Translations under genes and position numbers: made by a program
From: Clostridiales bacterium
GTDB lineage: Bacteria > Bacillota > Clostridia > Saccharofermentanales > Saccharofermentanaceae
Assembly (NCBI GenBank): GCA_017515465.1
Contig: JAFWFV010000011.1
Span: 1-51,125 of the forward strand
Reading direction: 5' to 3'
Length of the DNA: 51,125 nt
Part shown: one piece after another, positions 17,119-25,764 of the stretch
How positions within the stretch are numbered: the stretch's first letter is position 1
How the letters are laid out: the number at the start of each line of letters is the position of its first letter
The notes under the pieces: model-generated
The model's input: only the letters and a program-made list of their open reading frames with translations
What the model was told of the DNA's origin: nothing
Databases searched by the model: none

Positions 17119-17943
17119 ATGAAGAGAGTCCTTACCGTACAGGATATTTCGTGCGTGGGCAAGTGTTCCCTTACGGTGGCACTTCCGGTCATTTCTGCAC
17201 TGGGATCCGAGACTGTCATTCTTCCGACGGCGGTCCTGTCGACGCATACTGCTTTTGAGAACTATACCTGCAAGGATCTGTCAGATCAGATAGACCCCAT
17301 CACCGGCGTCTGGAAGAAAGAGGGCATAACGTTCGATGCCATCTATACCGGATATCTGGGATCCATCGAACAGATCGAGCAGATGAAGAAGATCTTCAGG
17401 GATTTCGGAACGGATGATAACGTAATATTCATAGATCCCGTAATGGCTGATTTCGGTGAGCTCTATCCTGCTTTCGATATGGACTATGTCAGGGCGAATG
17501 CTGAGCTCTGCTCATATGCTGACATAATCGTTCCCAATATCACAGAGGCATCCATGATGACCGGCATGCCTTATAAGGAGGAGTATGACGAATCATATGT
17601 CACAGAGCTCCTGGACAGGACGGCCGGGCTGGGTGCAAAGGTCACGGTACTTACGGGCGTATCCCTGGAAGAGGGCAAGACCGGAGTAATGGGAATCGAC
17701 AATACGACCGGTGAGAGATTCGTTTATCAGAACAGAAAGATAGGTGCCGCATTTCACGGAACCGGCGATCTGTTCTCTTCCGTCGTCGTTGGGGAGATCA
17801 TGAGAGGCAAGACCTGACAGGAGGCCATGAAGATAGCAGCCGACCATACTGCTCATACCATCGAGGTCACACTAAAGGACCCTGAAAAACCCTGGTATGG
17901 CGTGGACTTTGAAGCTACTTTGCCCGATCTTCTCAGTATGTGA
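17119..17943 (+). pseudogene. pdxK: Pyridoxamine/pyridoxal kinase-like gene interrupted by an in-frame TGA
   Basis: The PfkB/ThiD-type B6 kinase reading frame starts at 17119 (VQDISCVGKCSLTVALPVIS) and contains FHGTGDLFSSVVVGE, the anion-hole and catalytic Asp motif. It stops at TGA 17815-17817 after 232 residues. The same frame continues for 41 more codons to TGA 17941-17943 and encodes a normal family C-terminus (QEAMKIAADHTAHTIEV, WYGVDFEATLPDLL). A single substitution (for example TGG or CGA to TGA) would explain this. The truncated product keeps the catalytic Asp but lacks the last helices. A sequencing error, a true nonsense mutation or read-through (TGA followed by C) are all possible. 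Confidence 0.75.
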
Positions 17944-17949
17944 TATTAT
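17941..17949 (+). promoter_or_regulatory. Extended -10 overlapping the ancestral pdxK stop, leaderless spacing
   Basis: TGATATTAT (17941-17949) contains the downstream stop codon of the pdxK frame and ends 6 bases before the ATG at 17956. TTGCCC (17920-17925) with an 18-base spacer is a fair -35. No ribosome binding site is visible. Confidence 0.55.
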
Positions 17950-17955
17950 ATCTAG

Positions 17956-19017
17956 ATGAATCAATATACCAGAGAGATCATTAGTGAATACGATTCCAAG
18001 CAGGAACTGTACCGCAGACTGGCGGATGCAGCTCATGACAAGTTATCCCGCATACTGGCTGACAACGGCATTTCCCGTGTTCACATTGCCTATAGGATCA
18101 AGGAAAGATCTTCCGTACTGGACAAATTGAGACGCAAGGCAGGCAAGTATCACTCCATTGATGACATGACTGACGTAGTAGGTCTCAGGGTAATATGCTA
18201 TTTCCCGGATCAGGTCGATCAGGTGAGTTCCATCATATGTGACAGTTTTAGCATTGATGCAGATAATTCAATTGACAAGAGAAAGATCCTGGATCCGTCC
18301 ACATTCGGATACCTGTCCATGCATTACATTTGCCGTCTCACGGATCTCGAGGGGCCGGAAAGCGGCATCAGGTTCGAGATCCAGATCAGGACCATGCTCC
18401 AGCATACATGGGCTGAGATCGAGCATGACATGGGTTATAAATCAGAGATCGCAGTCCCCCGTGAGGTCAGGCGTGATTTTGCCAGGGTAGCAAGTCTCCT
18501 GGAGATAGCAGACGGCTATTTCATGACGATCAAGAACAGGCTTGAAGCATACGAGAATGAAGTAATCGAGAGCATCAGGAACGAAAGGGCAGATGACATG
18601 GCTCTGAACAGGGTCACGCTGGCGCAGTTTATCAGATGCAGCAGTGAATATACCGCGCTCAATGACGATATCGCATCCATAACAGGCGCATCGCTCACGG
18701 AGTCCCAGTCAGAGCACTATCTCCCTCTGCTGCAGTTCTTCGGGCTTAACACGATATCAGATCTTAAGAAGCTCATGTCTGATGAGAGAGATCACGCTCT
18801 TTCCATAGCCCGCAGCATCCTTACTGATTCTGAGATCGAAGATCTCATTTCCACGGTAGGTCTCTACTATCTGTGCCGTGCAAAGCTCATTTATGGCGAA
18901 TACAGCGTTGATGAGATAGGAAGGTTCTTTGCAGAGAGCGGATACGATGAGGACAGGATAGAACGTCTGTCCGGGTATATCCTCAATATGAGGGAAAGAT
19001 ACAAGGATCAGGGATAA
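17956..19017 (+). CDS. RelA/SpoT-domain (p)ppGpp synthetase-like protein
   Basis: A 353-residue cytoplasmic protein with a synthetase domain at about residues 35-200: 'YRIKERSSVLDKLRRK', 'DDMTDVVGLRVICYF', 'GYLSMHYI', 'FEIQIRTMLQHTWAEIEHDMGYK'. These match the nucleotide-binding and catalytic blocks (Asp in the DVVGLR region, Glu in EIQIRT) of small alarmone synthetases. There is no HD hydrolase domain before it and no TGS/ACT tail. The roughly 150-residue C-terminal helical region is not recognised. It ends overlapping the next gene (TAATG). Confidence 0.82.
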   Translation: MNQYTREIISEYDSKQELYRRLADAAHDKLSRILADNGISRVHIAYRIKERSSVLDKLRRKAGKYHSIDDMTDVVGLRVICYFPDQVDQVSSIICDSFSIDADNSIDKRKILDPSTFGYLSMHYICRLTDLEGPESGIRFEIQIRTMLQHTWAEIEHDMGYKSEIAVPREVRRDFARVASLLEIADGYFMTIKNRLEAYENEVIESIRNERADDMALNRVTLAQFIRCSSEYTALNDDIASITGASLTESQSEHYLPLLQFFGLNTISDLKKLMSDERDHALSIARSILTDSEIEDLISTVGLYYLCRAKLIYGEYSVDEIGRFFAESGYDEDRIERLSGYILNMRERYKDQG

Positions 19018-19946
19018 TGGACGGAGTAACATTCTTTTTTGATTTTGAACCAGATTTGATGATATGGATCCAGAAGTTCCTAGGTGATGCCGCATATTAC
19101 ATAGGCGCCGCCATGTCCGAGCTGGGCAACCAGACGCTGATGATCTGCATGCTCGGATTCATCTACTGGAGTTTTGACAAGGAGCTGGGCAAGAGGATCG
19201 GCGTCAGCATAGTGACCGCCATAGCTGTAAATCCTCTGGTCAAGAATATCGTCCTCAGGAGAAGGCCATATATGGATCATGCGGCGATCAAGTGCCTGCA
19301 GGCTCCCACGGACTCCAATTACGATAATTTCGATATAGCTGCACAGGGTTATTCATTTCCCAGCGGCCATTCCACTAACAGCTCCAACGTATTTTGTTTC
19401 CTGGCACTGGAAAAGAGAAAGAAGGTCCTTACCGCAATAGCAGTAGGACTCCCCATACTCGTCGGCCTGTCCAGGATTATCCTGGGCGTTCATTATCCCA
19501 CTGACGTTATCTTTGGCTGGGTAATGGGTTACGGTGTTGCGTTCCTGATCTATTTCCTCCAGAAGAAGATCAAGAGACAGTGGATAGTACATCTGATCAT
19601 ATTTGCAGTATCTCTCGTGGGATTATTCTATTGCCGCACTGATGATTACTTCACTGCAATAGGCGTTATGGCCGGACTCTTCCTCGTCATTCCCTTCGAA
19701 GAGAAGTTCGTTAAGTTCGAGGATACCAGAAAGCCGTTGTTCATGGTCCTAAGAGTTGTGGGAGGATTTGCAGGTTTTGCACTGCTGAGCTGGCTGTTCA
19801 AGCTTCCTTTTACCGAGGAATTCCTGAAGAGCGGAACGGCAATGGCATATCTTACCAGGAGCGTCAGATATTTTCTGATAGTCTTTATCCTGCTGGGCGT
19901 ATATCCGATGCTGTTCAGGGTTGTTGAGAAGCGGAAGGCGTCATAA
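19017..19946 (+). CDS. PAP2-family membrane phosphatase
   Basis: A 309-residue polytopic protein with all three phosphatase motifs: KNIVLRRRPY (about residues 78-87), YSFPSGHSTNSS (about 115-126) and LSRIILGVHYPTDV (about 157-170). The family removes phosphate from phosphatidic acid, undecaprenyl pyrophosphate or related lipids; the substrate is not evident. The ATG overlaps the stop of the RelA/SpoT-like gene. Its 3' end overlaps by 32 bases the convergent GT39-like gene, with no terminator between. Confidence 0.88.
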   Translation: MDGVTFFFDFEPDLMIWIQKFLGDAAYYIGAAMSELGNQTLMICMLGFIYWSFDKELGKRIGVSIVTAIAVNPLVKNIVLRRRPYMDHAAIKCLQAPTDSNYDNFDIAAQGYSFPSGHSTNSSNVFCFLALEKRKKVLTAIAVGLPILVGLSRIILGVHYPTDVIFGWVMGYGVAFLIYFLQKKIKRQWIVHLIIFAVSLVGLFYCRTDDYFTAIGVMAGLFLVIPFEEKFVKFEDTRKPLFMVLRVVGGFAGFALLSWLFKLPFTEEFLKSGTAMAYLTRSVRYFLIVFILLGVYPMLFRVVEKRKAS

Positions 19947-21612
19947 CGTTATAGAATCCGAAGTCGTGACGGTCCCATCCGGACAGTTCATATCTTTCCT
20001 CCAGCTGACGGTCGGTTACTATCATTGCTACACCCGGTGTTGCCACAGGCGATGTCTCCTCAGGTGATCCGTAAATGAACCTTTCGGTGTAGGGAATGTC
20101 CTTGCCGTCCCACGAATCAGTCACACCCTGATAATACTTTGCGTCGATCTTCATGGTGTAGAGTGTCAGGACCTCGCTGACGTTATGCTCTGTATATATG
20201 GTGATGTAGTATCTGTCACAGTCGAGGGAATCGGCATACTCCAGAGCGCTTACAAAGTCGTGGTAATAAAATCCTTTGCTCTCTTCCGCCCATTTTGTAA
20301 AGTAGGTAAAGGCGAACATGCCGAAGAATATGGTATAGACAGCAAATGCTATATAGCGGAAATATCTGATCCTGGCGGAGATGAAATAAATGGCGGTGAC
20401 CGCATAGATCATATTGGCGTAAAACGCGATATTGATCCTGTTGATATTGCTGGATACGATCAGCATTCCCGTAACGAATACACACAGACCGTATACAACG
20501 GTCAGGATGTAGATGATCTTTTTGGATGTATCCTTTTCCTTTATGCTCTTGAACAGGCAGATGAAGAATCCGAGTATTACAAGGGGGATGGACATCTTAT
20601 AGAGCGAACCGAAGCTGTTTATCGCATTCCACGGCAGATCGTCTGCCTGGAAGACAGATACCTCGAAGAAGGAACGGAAGCTGATGATGATCATCTCAAT
20701 TGGATAATCCTTGTACATGGCCAGGTCGCTCATCCTGATGCTCTTGTCAAAATACTGCATGGTCACAAAAGGAAGACTTACGGTATCTATCTTCAGGAAA
20801 TTGATTATCATTGTCGTGCATATTGGCCACGCAAGTGCGAGATAGATGGCTATGCATATCAGGATATCCCGGACCCGCGCTTTTTTATGGATGCACAGGA
20901 CGACGGATGAAATGATCAGGAACAGCGGAACGGTGTAGAAAGCCACTCCGTATGAATACATGCATCCTGCAAAGAAGATCATTGAAGCATATAACAGCTT
21001 CCTGTTTTCGATCCCATATACGAGGAGACATGATCCGATGATGAACAGATGAGGAAAATAATTGCAGTCCAGCGCCCATCTGCTCTGCATGAAATGCCAG
21101 GGATTGATCGAGGCAAAGAACAGGGCAAAAAGAGCCGGATCCCTGCCTAATAGTTTTCTCATCAGAAAGAACAGTCCGCCTAGGCCTGCTATGCTCAGCA
21201 GCAGGGTGGGGATTCGGATCACGGCGGTCTCCAGTCCGAATACCATGATCCAGGAGACCATGCAATATGACATAAGGCTGCTCATCTGGCCCTTACCCCA
21301 GGCATAAAGATGGGCCGGCAGGAACGTACCGTAATGATCTGTTCCGTAACGTGACAGTGAATATGCATCGATCCCGGCCATTGCCTCATCCTGGTTGACT
21401 CCGCACGGAATGGTTCCGAACATGACTAATCTGAGGATGACAGCGATGGCTGCTGCCGCCGCCAGAGCGATGATCTCATAACGGGACAGGCCGGATCCTT
21501 TTTCTGATTGACGGATCTTTATGTTCTTACCTTCCAGCATGAAAGTGCGGCTGAGATAGAATACAGCAGTGATGGAAAAAAGGGCTATAAAGGTCCAGTT
21601 GATTATTTGCAT
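19915..21612 (-). CDS. GT39/ArnT-like membrane glycosyltransferase
   Basis: A 565-residue protein with about 11-12 membrane segments. The first extracellular loop carries 'CGVNQDEAMAGIDAYSL' (about residues 75-90), the Asp-Glu pair expected for GT-C fold transferases that use polyprenyl-phosphate sugars. A soluble C-terminal region of about 130 residues follows. The ATG at 21612 starts 7 bases after the hydF stop without a ribosome binding site. This suggests coupling to hydF, though no functional link is obvious. A role in wall-polymer or protein glycosylation is inferred from family membership only. Confidence 0.7.
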   Translation of the reverse strand: MQIINWTFIALFSITAVFYLSRTFMLEGKNIKIRQSEKGSGLSRYEIIALAAAAAIAVILRLVMFGTIPCGVNQDEAMAGIDAYSLSRYGTDHYGTFLPAHLYAWGKGQMSSLMSYCMVSWIMVFGLETAVIRIPTLLLSIAGLGGLFFLMRKLLGRDPALFALFFASINPWHFMQSRWALDCNYFPHLFIIGSCLLVYGIENRKLLYASMIFFAGCMYSYGVAFYTVPLFLIISSVVLCIHKKARVRDILICIAIYLALAWPICTTMIINFLKIDTVSLPFVTMQYFDKSIRMSDLAMYKDYPIEMIIISFRSFFEVSVFQADDLPWNAINSFGSLYKMSIPLVILGFFICLFKSIKEKDTSKKIIYILTVVYGLCVFVTGMLIVSSNINRINIAFYANMIYAVTAIYFISARIRYFRYIAFAVYTIFFGMFAFTYFTKWAEESKGFYYHDFVSALEYADSLDCDRYYITIYTEHNVSEVLTLYTMKIDAKYYQGVTDSWDGKDIPYTERFIYGSPEETSPVATPGVAMIVTDRQLEERYELSGWDRHDFGFYNVMTPSASQQP

Positions 21613-21619
21613 AAGATCA

Positions 21620-22804
21620 TCAGGTATTCAGGGGAAGAAGGCTTCTGTCAAGGATTCCCTTCATCTGTGCTATGGCAACTCCGTAATTGACTATCGGCAC
21701 GCCTTGTGACCCGGCTTTTTTCAATCTGTACTCCATTGCCTTTTTGCTGAGCATGCATCCTCCGCAATGGACGATCAGGTCATATCCCGACAGATCATCA
21801 GGGAAATCACCACCGGAGACAAAGGAGAATTTTATGTCCTTGCCGGTGTACTTGCGTATCCAGTTGGGCAGTTTGACTGTTCCGATGTCATTGCACTGGC
21901 GGTGGTGGGTACAGCCTTCAGCGATCAGGACCTTGTCTCCGTCATTCAGGCATGAGAGCTTTCTGGCTCCTTCCGTAAGGAGCTTGAGGTCACCTTTGTA
22001 TCTGGCCATGAGTATGGAAAAGGATGTGAGCTTGATATCCTTTGGAACTATCTTGGACACCTCTCCGAATGCCTGGGAATCAGTTATTACCAGACCTGGC
22101 TTGGAAGACAGGGAATCCAGCAAAGAGGCAAGCTCAGACGGACGGCATGCCGTAAAAAAGCAACCTGCATCCAGTATATCTCTCATGACCTGCTGCTGGG
22201 GAAGGATGAGCCTGCCCTTGGGAGCTGATTCATCAATGGGGATGACGAGTACTACCATCTCTCCCTTTTTGATCAGGTCGGAGACCAGATGGTTCTCAAC
22301 CGTGACCTGTCTGCCAAAAGAGGCGATCATCTCCTTGAGCTCATGGATATTATGACCGGTCTCGGCACTGACATAGATCACATTGTCTCCGCTCAGCCCG
22401 CCGGGCGATCTGAGGTCTGATTTATTGCAGGCAATGATGTAGGGGATTTTCCGTTCCTCGAAGGATGCTACGATCTCCTGCTCCTCATCCGTCAGCTGAT
22501 CTGATGATTCCGTGACCAGAACGGCGATATCCGTCTGTTCCAGTATCTTTCTGGCTCTGTCCACACGCATGGCACCCAGCTCCCCTGTATCGTCGAGACC
22601 GGGAGTATCTATCATTACTACAGGTCCCAGAGGGAGCAGTTCCATGGCCTTACGGACAGGATCAGTAGTGGTCCCTTTTACGTCTGAGACCACGGACAGT
22701 TCCTGTCCCGTAACCTTGTTGATAAGACTGGATTTCCCGGCATTTCTCAGGCCGAAGAAACCGATATGGATCCTCTCCGAGGAAGGGGTATCATTTAATC
22801 CCAT
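21620..22804 (-). CDS. hydF: [FeFe]-hydrogenase H-cluster maturation GTPase HydF
   Basis: A 394-residue scaffold protein. The N-terminal GTPase domain has GLRNAGKSSLINKVTGQ (P-loop, about residues 18-34), DTPGLDD (G3) and ACNKSDL (G4). The C-terminal part contains the cluster-binding cysteines in 'CTHHRQCNDIG' and 'HCGGCML' (about 295-345). HydF assembles the 2Fe subcluster delivered by HydE and HydG and passes it to HydA. It lies 15 bases after hydG with AGGAG upstream. No hydA is present in the window. Confidence 0.95.
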   Translation of the reverse strand: MGLNDTPSSERIHIGFFGLRNAGKSSLINKVTGQELSVVSDVKGTTTDPVRKAMELLPLGPVVMIDTPGLDDTGELGAMRVDRARKILEQTDIAVLVTESSDQLTDEEQEIVASFEERKIPYIIACNKSDLRSPGGLSGDNVIYVSAETGHNIHELKEMIASFGRQVTVENHLVSDLIKKGEMVVLVIPIDESAPKGRLILPQQQVMRDILDAGCFFTACRPSELASLLDSLSSKPGLVITDSQAFGEVSKIVPKDIKLTSFSILMARYKGDLKLLTEGARKLSCLNDGDKVLIAEGCTHHRQCNDIGTVKLPNWIRKYTGKDIKFSFVSGGDFPDDLSGYDLIVHCGGCMLSKKAMEYRLKKAGSQGVPIVNYGVAIAQMKGILDRSLLPLNT

Positions 22805-22819
22805 GTCAGATCTCCTGTA

Positions 22820-24268
22820 TCAGAAACGGAAATCTCTGCGATTACTGCTCCTGATTGCTTCGATATTTTCCCTGGCGATGTTCATTACCTTTTCCTTAGG
22901 TATTCGCTTCAGTTCTCTTTCTATCATCTCATATCCGATCTTTTTTGTCTCGGGTGAAGCATAGTCTTCGAGATATTCTGCCAGAGTCATCAATGCATTG
23001 GGGTGGCAACAGTTCAGGATCTGGCCGCTCTTGCACAACGACATGAACCTGTCTCCCGTTCTGCCCTCCCTGTAGCATGCGGTGCAGAATGAAGGAATGT
23101 GGTCGTTTTCCATGAGCCATCTGACGACTTCATCGAGAGTCCTCTGGTCTGACACATCGAACTGCTCCGTATCGTGGGGACGCTCTTCTGTCGTGTAACC
23201 GCCGACGGATGTTCTGGAACCGCCGCTGATCTGGCTGATGCCGACCCTGAGCATCTTCTCTCTTACTGCCTGATTCTCCCTTGTGGAGATGATCATTCCC
23301 GTGTTGGGAACGGCGAGCCTGATGCAGGCTGTGATCTTAACGAAGGTTTCATCATCGATGCCGTTGTCAAACTGGTCAGGATCGATGTCGTCTGCCTTCT
23401 TGACACGCGGAACGCTGATCGTGTGGGGTCCTACGCCGTGAACTGCCTCCAGATGCTCTGCGTGCATCAGGAGTCCGGCAAATTCATACTTGTAGAGTTC
23501 GAGTCCGAAGAGAACGCCGAGACCTACATCGTCGATGCCAGCTTCCATTGCGCGGTCGTGTGCTTCGGTGTGGTAGTTGTAGTCGTGCTTGGGACCCGTG
23601 GGATGGAGCTTCAGGTAGCTCTCCTTATGGTATGTCTCCTGGAAGAGGATGTATGTTCCGATGCCTGCTTCCTTGAGCTTCCTGAAGTTCTCGACCGTCG
23701 TGGCGGCGATGTTTACATTAACTCGTCTGATGTCGCCGTTCTTGTGGTGTACGGAGTAGATCGTCTTGATGCACTCGAGGATGTACTCGATGGGGTTGTT
23801 TACCGGATCCTCACCTGCTTCGATCGCCAGTCTCTTGTGACCCATGTCCTGCAGCGCAATGACTTCTGCCTTGACCTCTTCCTGAGTCAGCTTCTTACGC
23901 GGGATCGTCTTGTTCTTCATGTGGTAAGGGCAGTACAGACATCCGTTGACACAGTAGTTAGACAGATAGAGAGGGGCGAACATAACGATACGGTTGCCGT
24001 AGTATGCCATCTTGATCTCTTCTGCGATCTTATAGATCTCCTCGATCTTCTCGGGGATCTCACAGGCCAGAAGGACTGAAGCCTCACGGTGTGTGAGTCC
24101 CTTGCAGACATATCCCTTCTCGCCCTTGACAGGTCTGGCCTTGTCGAGGATCTGATCGATCAGCTCAACGTTGTTCTTATTTGCCTCCGCATACTCAAGG
24201 GTAGCGCGGATCTCGGCGTCGTTGATGAATTCATCTGCGTTTAATGATTTGGGGTCGTATTTGTACAT
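22820..24268 (-). CDS. hydG: [FeFe]-hydrogenase H-cluster maturation radical SAM tyrosine lyase HydG
   Basis: A 482-residue radical SAM enzyme that cleaves tyrosine to give the CO and CN ligands of the H-cluster. The N-terminal cluster motif is CVNGCLYCPYH (C-x3-C-x2-C, about residue 91). The C-terminal auxiliary cluster motif is CTACYREG with a third Cys in LNCCHPNAL (about 385-415), which distinguishes HydG from ThiH. It starts 2 bases after hydE ends, with AAAGGA as ribosome binding site, and is followed by hydF. Confidence 0.96.
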   Translation of the reverse strand: MYKYDPKSLNADEFINDAEIRATLEYAEANKNNVELIDQILDKARPVKGEKGYVCKGLTHREASVLLACEIPEKIEEIYKIAEEIKMAYYGNRIVMFAPLYLSNYCVNGCLYCPYHMKNKTIPRKKLTQEEVKAEVIALQDMGHKRLAIEAGEDPVNNPIEYILECIKTIYSVHHKNGDIRRVNVNIAATTVENFRKLKEAGIGTYILFQETYHKESYLKLHPTGPKHDYNYHTEAHDRAMEAGIDDVGLGVLFGLELYKYEFAGLLMHAEHLEAVHGVGPHTISVPRVKKADDIDPDQFDNGIDDETFVKITACIRLAVPNTGMIISTRENQAVREKMLRVGISQISGGSRTSVGGYTTEERPHDTEQFDVSDQRTLDEVVRWLMENDHIPSFCTACYREGRTGDRFMSLCKSGQILNCCHPNALMTLAEYLEDYASPETKKIGYEMIERELKRIPKEKVMNIARENIEAIRSSNRRDFRF

Positions 24269-24270
24269 TT

Positions 24271-25320
24271 TTATTCCTTTCTGATGTCGCCTCTGTCGAC
24301 GACGATCCTATAACCTATCTTGTTTATCCTGCCTTCCAGGCATCTGATGCATTCTGCGGTTTCCTCGCCCGTGCATATCTTGCCGTCGTACAGTTCGTAT
24401 TTCTTCCTGACCCTTACGGGTGACAGGTTCGGCATGATGACGTTGGCACCTGCCAGTATTCCTTTTTCCCTTCCTACCACATCCGATGTTCCCAGAGCTG
24501 TTGTGGCGGGAAGGAGGATGGATGGGTATATGAGTCTTATGATGCTGAGCAGATAACATGTGAGCTCTGCAGATCCCTGCTCCTCATCCCTGAACGGAGT
24601 GTTCTTGTGGGGGATAAAGGGACCTATTCCGCACATGTCAGGTCTGAACTCCTCAATGAACCTCAGGTCCTTTGCAAGTTCTGCCGACGTCTGATACGGA
24701 GATGAGACCATAAAGCCGCAGCCTACCATGTAACCGATGTCACGCAGATCCTGAAGGCATCTCATCCTGTTATCGAATGACATCTCCTCCGGGTGCAGTC
24801 TGCCGTAATGGGTCCTGTCTGCCGTCTCGTGGCGGAGAAGATACCTGTCGGCTCCGGCGTCGTAGAGCCTTTGATAGCTTTCCTTTGACCGCTCGCCCAT
24901 GGAGAGGGTTACGGCACAGTCACCGTGACGGGACTTGATCTCCGATATGATGCTGCACAATACGTCATCGCTGAAGAATGGATCTTCTCCGCCCTGGAGC
25001 ACGAAAGTGCGGAATCCCAGTTCATATCCGGTATCAGCACATGCCAGTATCTCTTCCTGTGTCAGACGGTATCTGTCACATTCTGTATTGCTCCTCCTGA
25101 TCCCGCAGTAATAGCAGTCGTTCCTGCAGATATTGGAGATCTCGATCGGGCCGCGGATAAATACGTCCTTGCCGTAGATCCCTTCTCTCTTCTGAACTGC
25201 GAGGGCGGCAAGCTTACCGGCCAGCTCATCCGTTCTGCCGTCGATCAGGCACCTGTATTCATCTTCTTCCAGATGGCCTGTGTGGAAGAGCTTGTCGATC
25301 AAAAGATCCGTATCAGACAT
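24271..25320 (-). CDS. hydE: [FeFe]-hydrogenase H-cluster maturation radical SAM protein HydE
   Basis: A 349-residue radical SAM protein of the BioB-like subgroup. The cluster motif is CRNDCYYCGIRR (about residues 61-72), with GGEDPFF and related SAM-binding loops after it. HydE acts with HydG in making the azadithiolate-bridged 2Fe unit. Its ATG overlaps the last 8 bases of the TM1266-type regulator gene, so translation is coupled. The order regulator-hydE-hydG-hydF places all three maturases in one operon. Confidence 0.95.
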   Translation of the reverse strand: MSDTDLLIDKLFHTGHLEEDEYRCLIDGRTDELAGKLAALAVQKREGIYGKDVFIRGPIEISNICRNDCYYCGIRRSNTECDRYRLTQEEILACADTGYELGFRTFVLQGGEDPFFSDDVLCSIISEIKSRHGDCAVTLSMGERSKESYQRLYDAGADRYLLRHETADRTHYGRLHPEEMSFDNRMRCLQDLRDIGYMVGCGFMVSSPYQTSAELAKDLRFIEEFRPDMCGIGPFIPHKNTPFRDEEQGSAELTCYLLSIIRLIYPSILLPATTALGTSDVVGREKGILAGANVIMPNLSPVRVRKKYELYDGKICTGEETAECIRCLEGRINKIGYRIVVDRGDIRKE

Positions 25321-25558
25321 TAGAATATGCAGTCTTTACGTTGATGTCTTCCAGATTGCCGATCTTGCCGGCAAGTGCTGCGATCTCATCCTGAGGTGCA
25401 TCCAGGACAACGCTGATGATGTTGATGCCCTTTGCACGGTAGGGGATACCCATCCTGCCGATGATCAGTTCACCATATTCATGCAGAAGTCCGTTGAGCT
25501 TCTCTATGTCGCCGTTCTTTCCTACGATCATGCTGATCACTGCTACTCTTGTTTCCAT
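25313..25558 (-). CDS. TM1266-type iron-only hydrogenase system regulator
   Basis: An 81-residue ferredoxin-like (ACT/NikR-C-like) protein: METRVAVISMIVGKNG, 'LHEYGELIIGRMGIPYRAKGI', 'VVLDAPQDEIAALAGKIG'. Small proteins of this kind head hydEFG operons in Clostridia and Thermotoga and are annotated as putative hydrogenase system regulators; the mechanism is not known. The ATG at 25558 is chosen because AGGAGG (25563-25568) lies 4 bases upstream. The frame is open further upstream, but that stretch forms the structured leader. Confidence 0.85.
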   Translation of the reverse strand: METRVAVISMIVGKNGDIEKLNGLLHEYGELIIGRMGIPYRAKGINIISVVLDAPQDEIAALAGKIGNLEDINVKTAYSNV

Positions 25559-25715
25559 ATTGCCTCCTGAAAACTTAAAATGCCGTACCACGTAAGGGCA
25601 CGGCATTGATGATGATCTATGCGGGATGCCCTTATTGTCAGAATCGACCGGAGGTCTCATCTTCTCATCAGGTACCGGTTAAGATTAACACAGGTCGGAG
25701 CAAAACTCAATTATA
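25559..25715 (-). promoter_or_regulatory. Structured 5' leader of the hyd operon: candidate riboswitch or attenuator
   Basis: On the minus strand a TATAAT (25715-25710) predicts a start near 25703 and a leader of about 145 nt. Next to the ribosome binding site is a terminator-like hairpin: AATGCCGTGCC (25607-25597) pairs with GGTACGGCATT (25589-25579), loop of 7, followed by TTTTAAGTTTT. Upstream, AAGGGCAT (25633-25626) can instead pair with GTGCCCTT (25601-25594), which would break the terminator stem. A further domain has CGACC (25697-25693) paired with GGTCG (25649-25645) and ATCTT (25685-25681) with AAGAT (25663-25659). I could not match it to a known riboswitch class. Confidence 0.55.
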
Positions 25716-25764
25716 ATAAAAGTAATATTCAGATGACCTTGTAGAGGATAAGGAGACCGGAAAA

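Noticed and set aside
17815..17817. TGA read as tryptophan or selenocysteine by a changed code
   Set aside because: TGA ends many intact genes here (for example at 4260 and 13251), and no SECIS-like hairpin is evident just after it.
23174..24079. Long open frame opposite hydG
   Set aside because: It is antisense to the well-supported hydG gene, has no family resemblance and reflects codon bias of the true strand.
25650..25690. CCTGATGAG in the hyd leader as a hammerhead ribozyme core
   Set aside because: The CTGATGA core is present, but the GAAA segment and the stem arrangement required for a hammerhead are not.
25559..25715. T-box, TPP, SAM, FMN or fluoride riboswitch in the hyd leader
   Set aside because: None of the conserved blocks of these classes could be found in the right order; only the terminator/antiterminator logic is visible.
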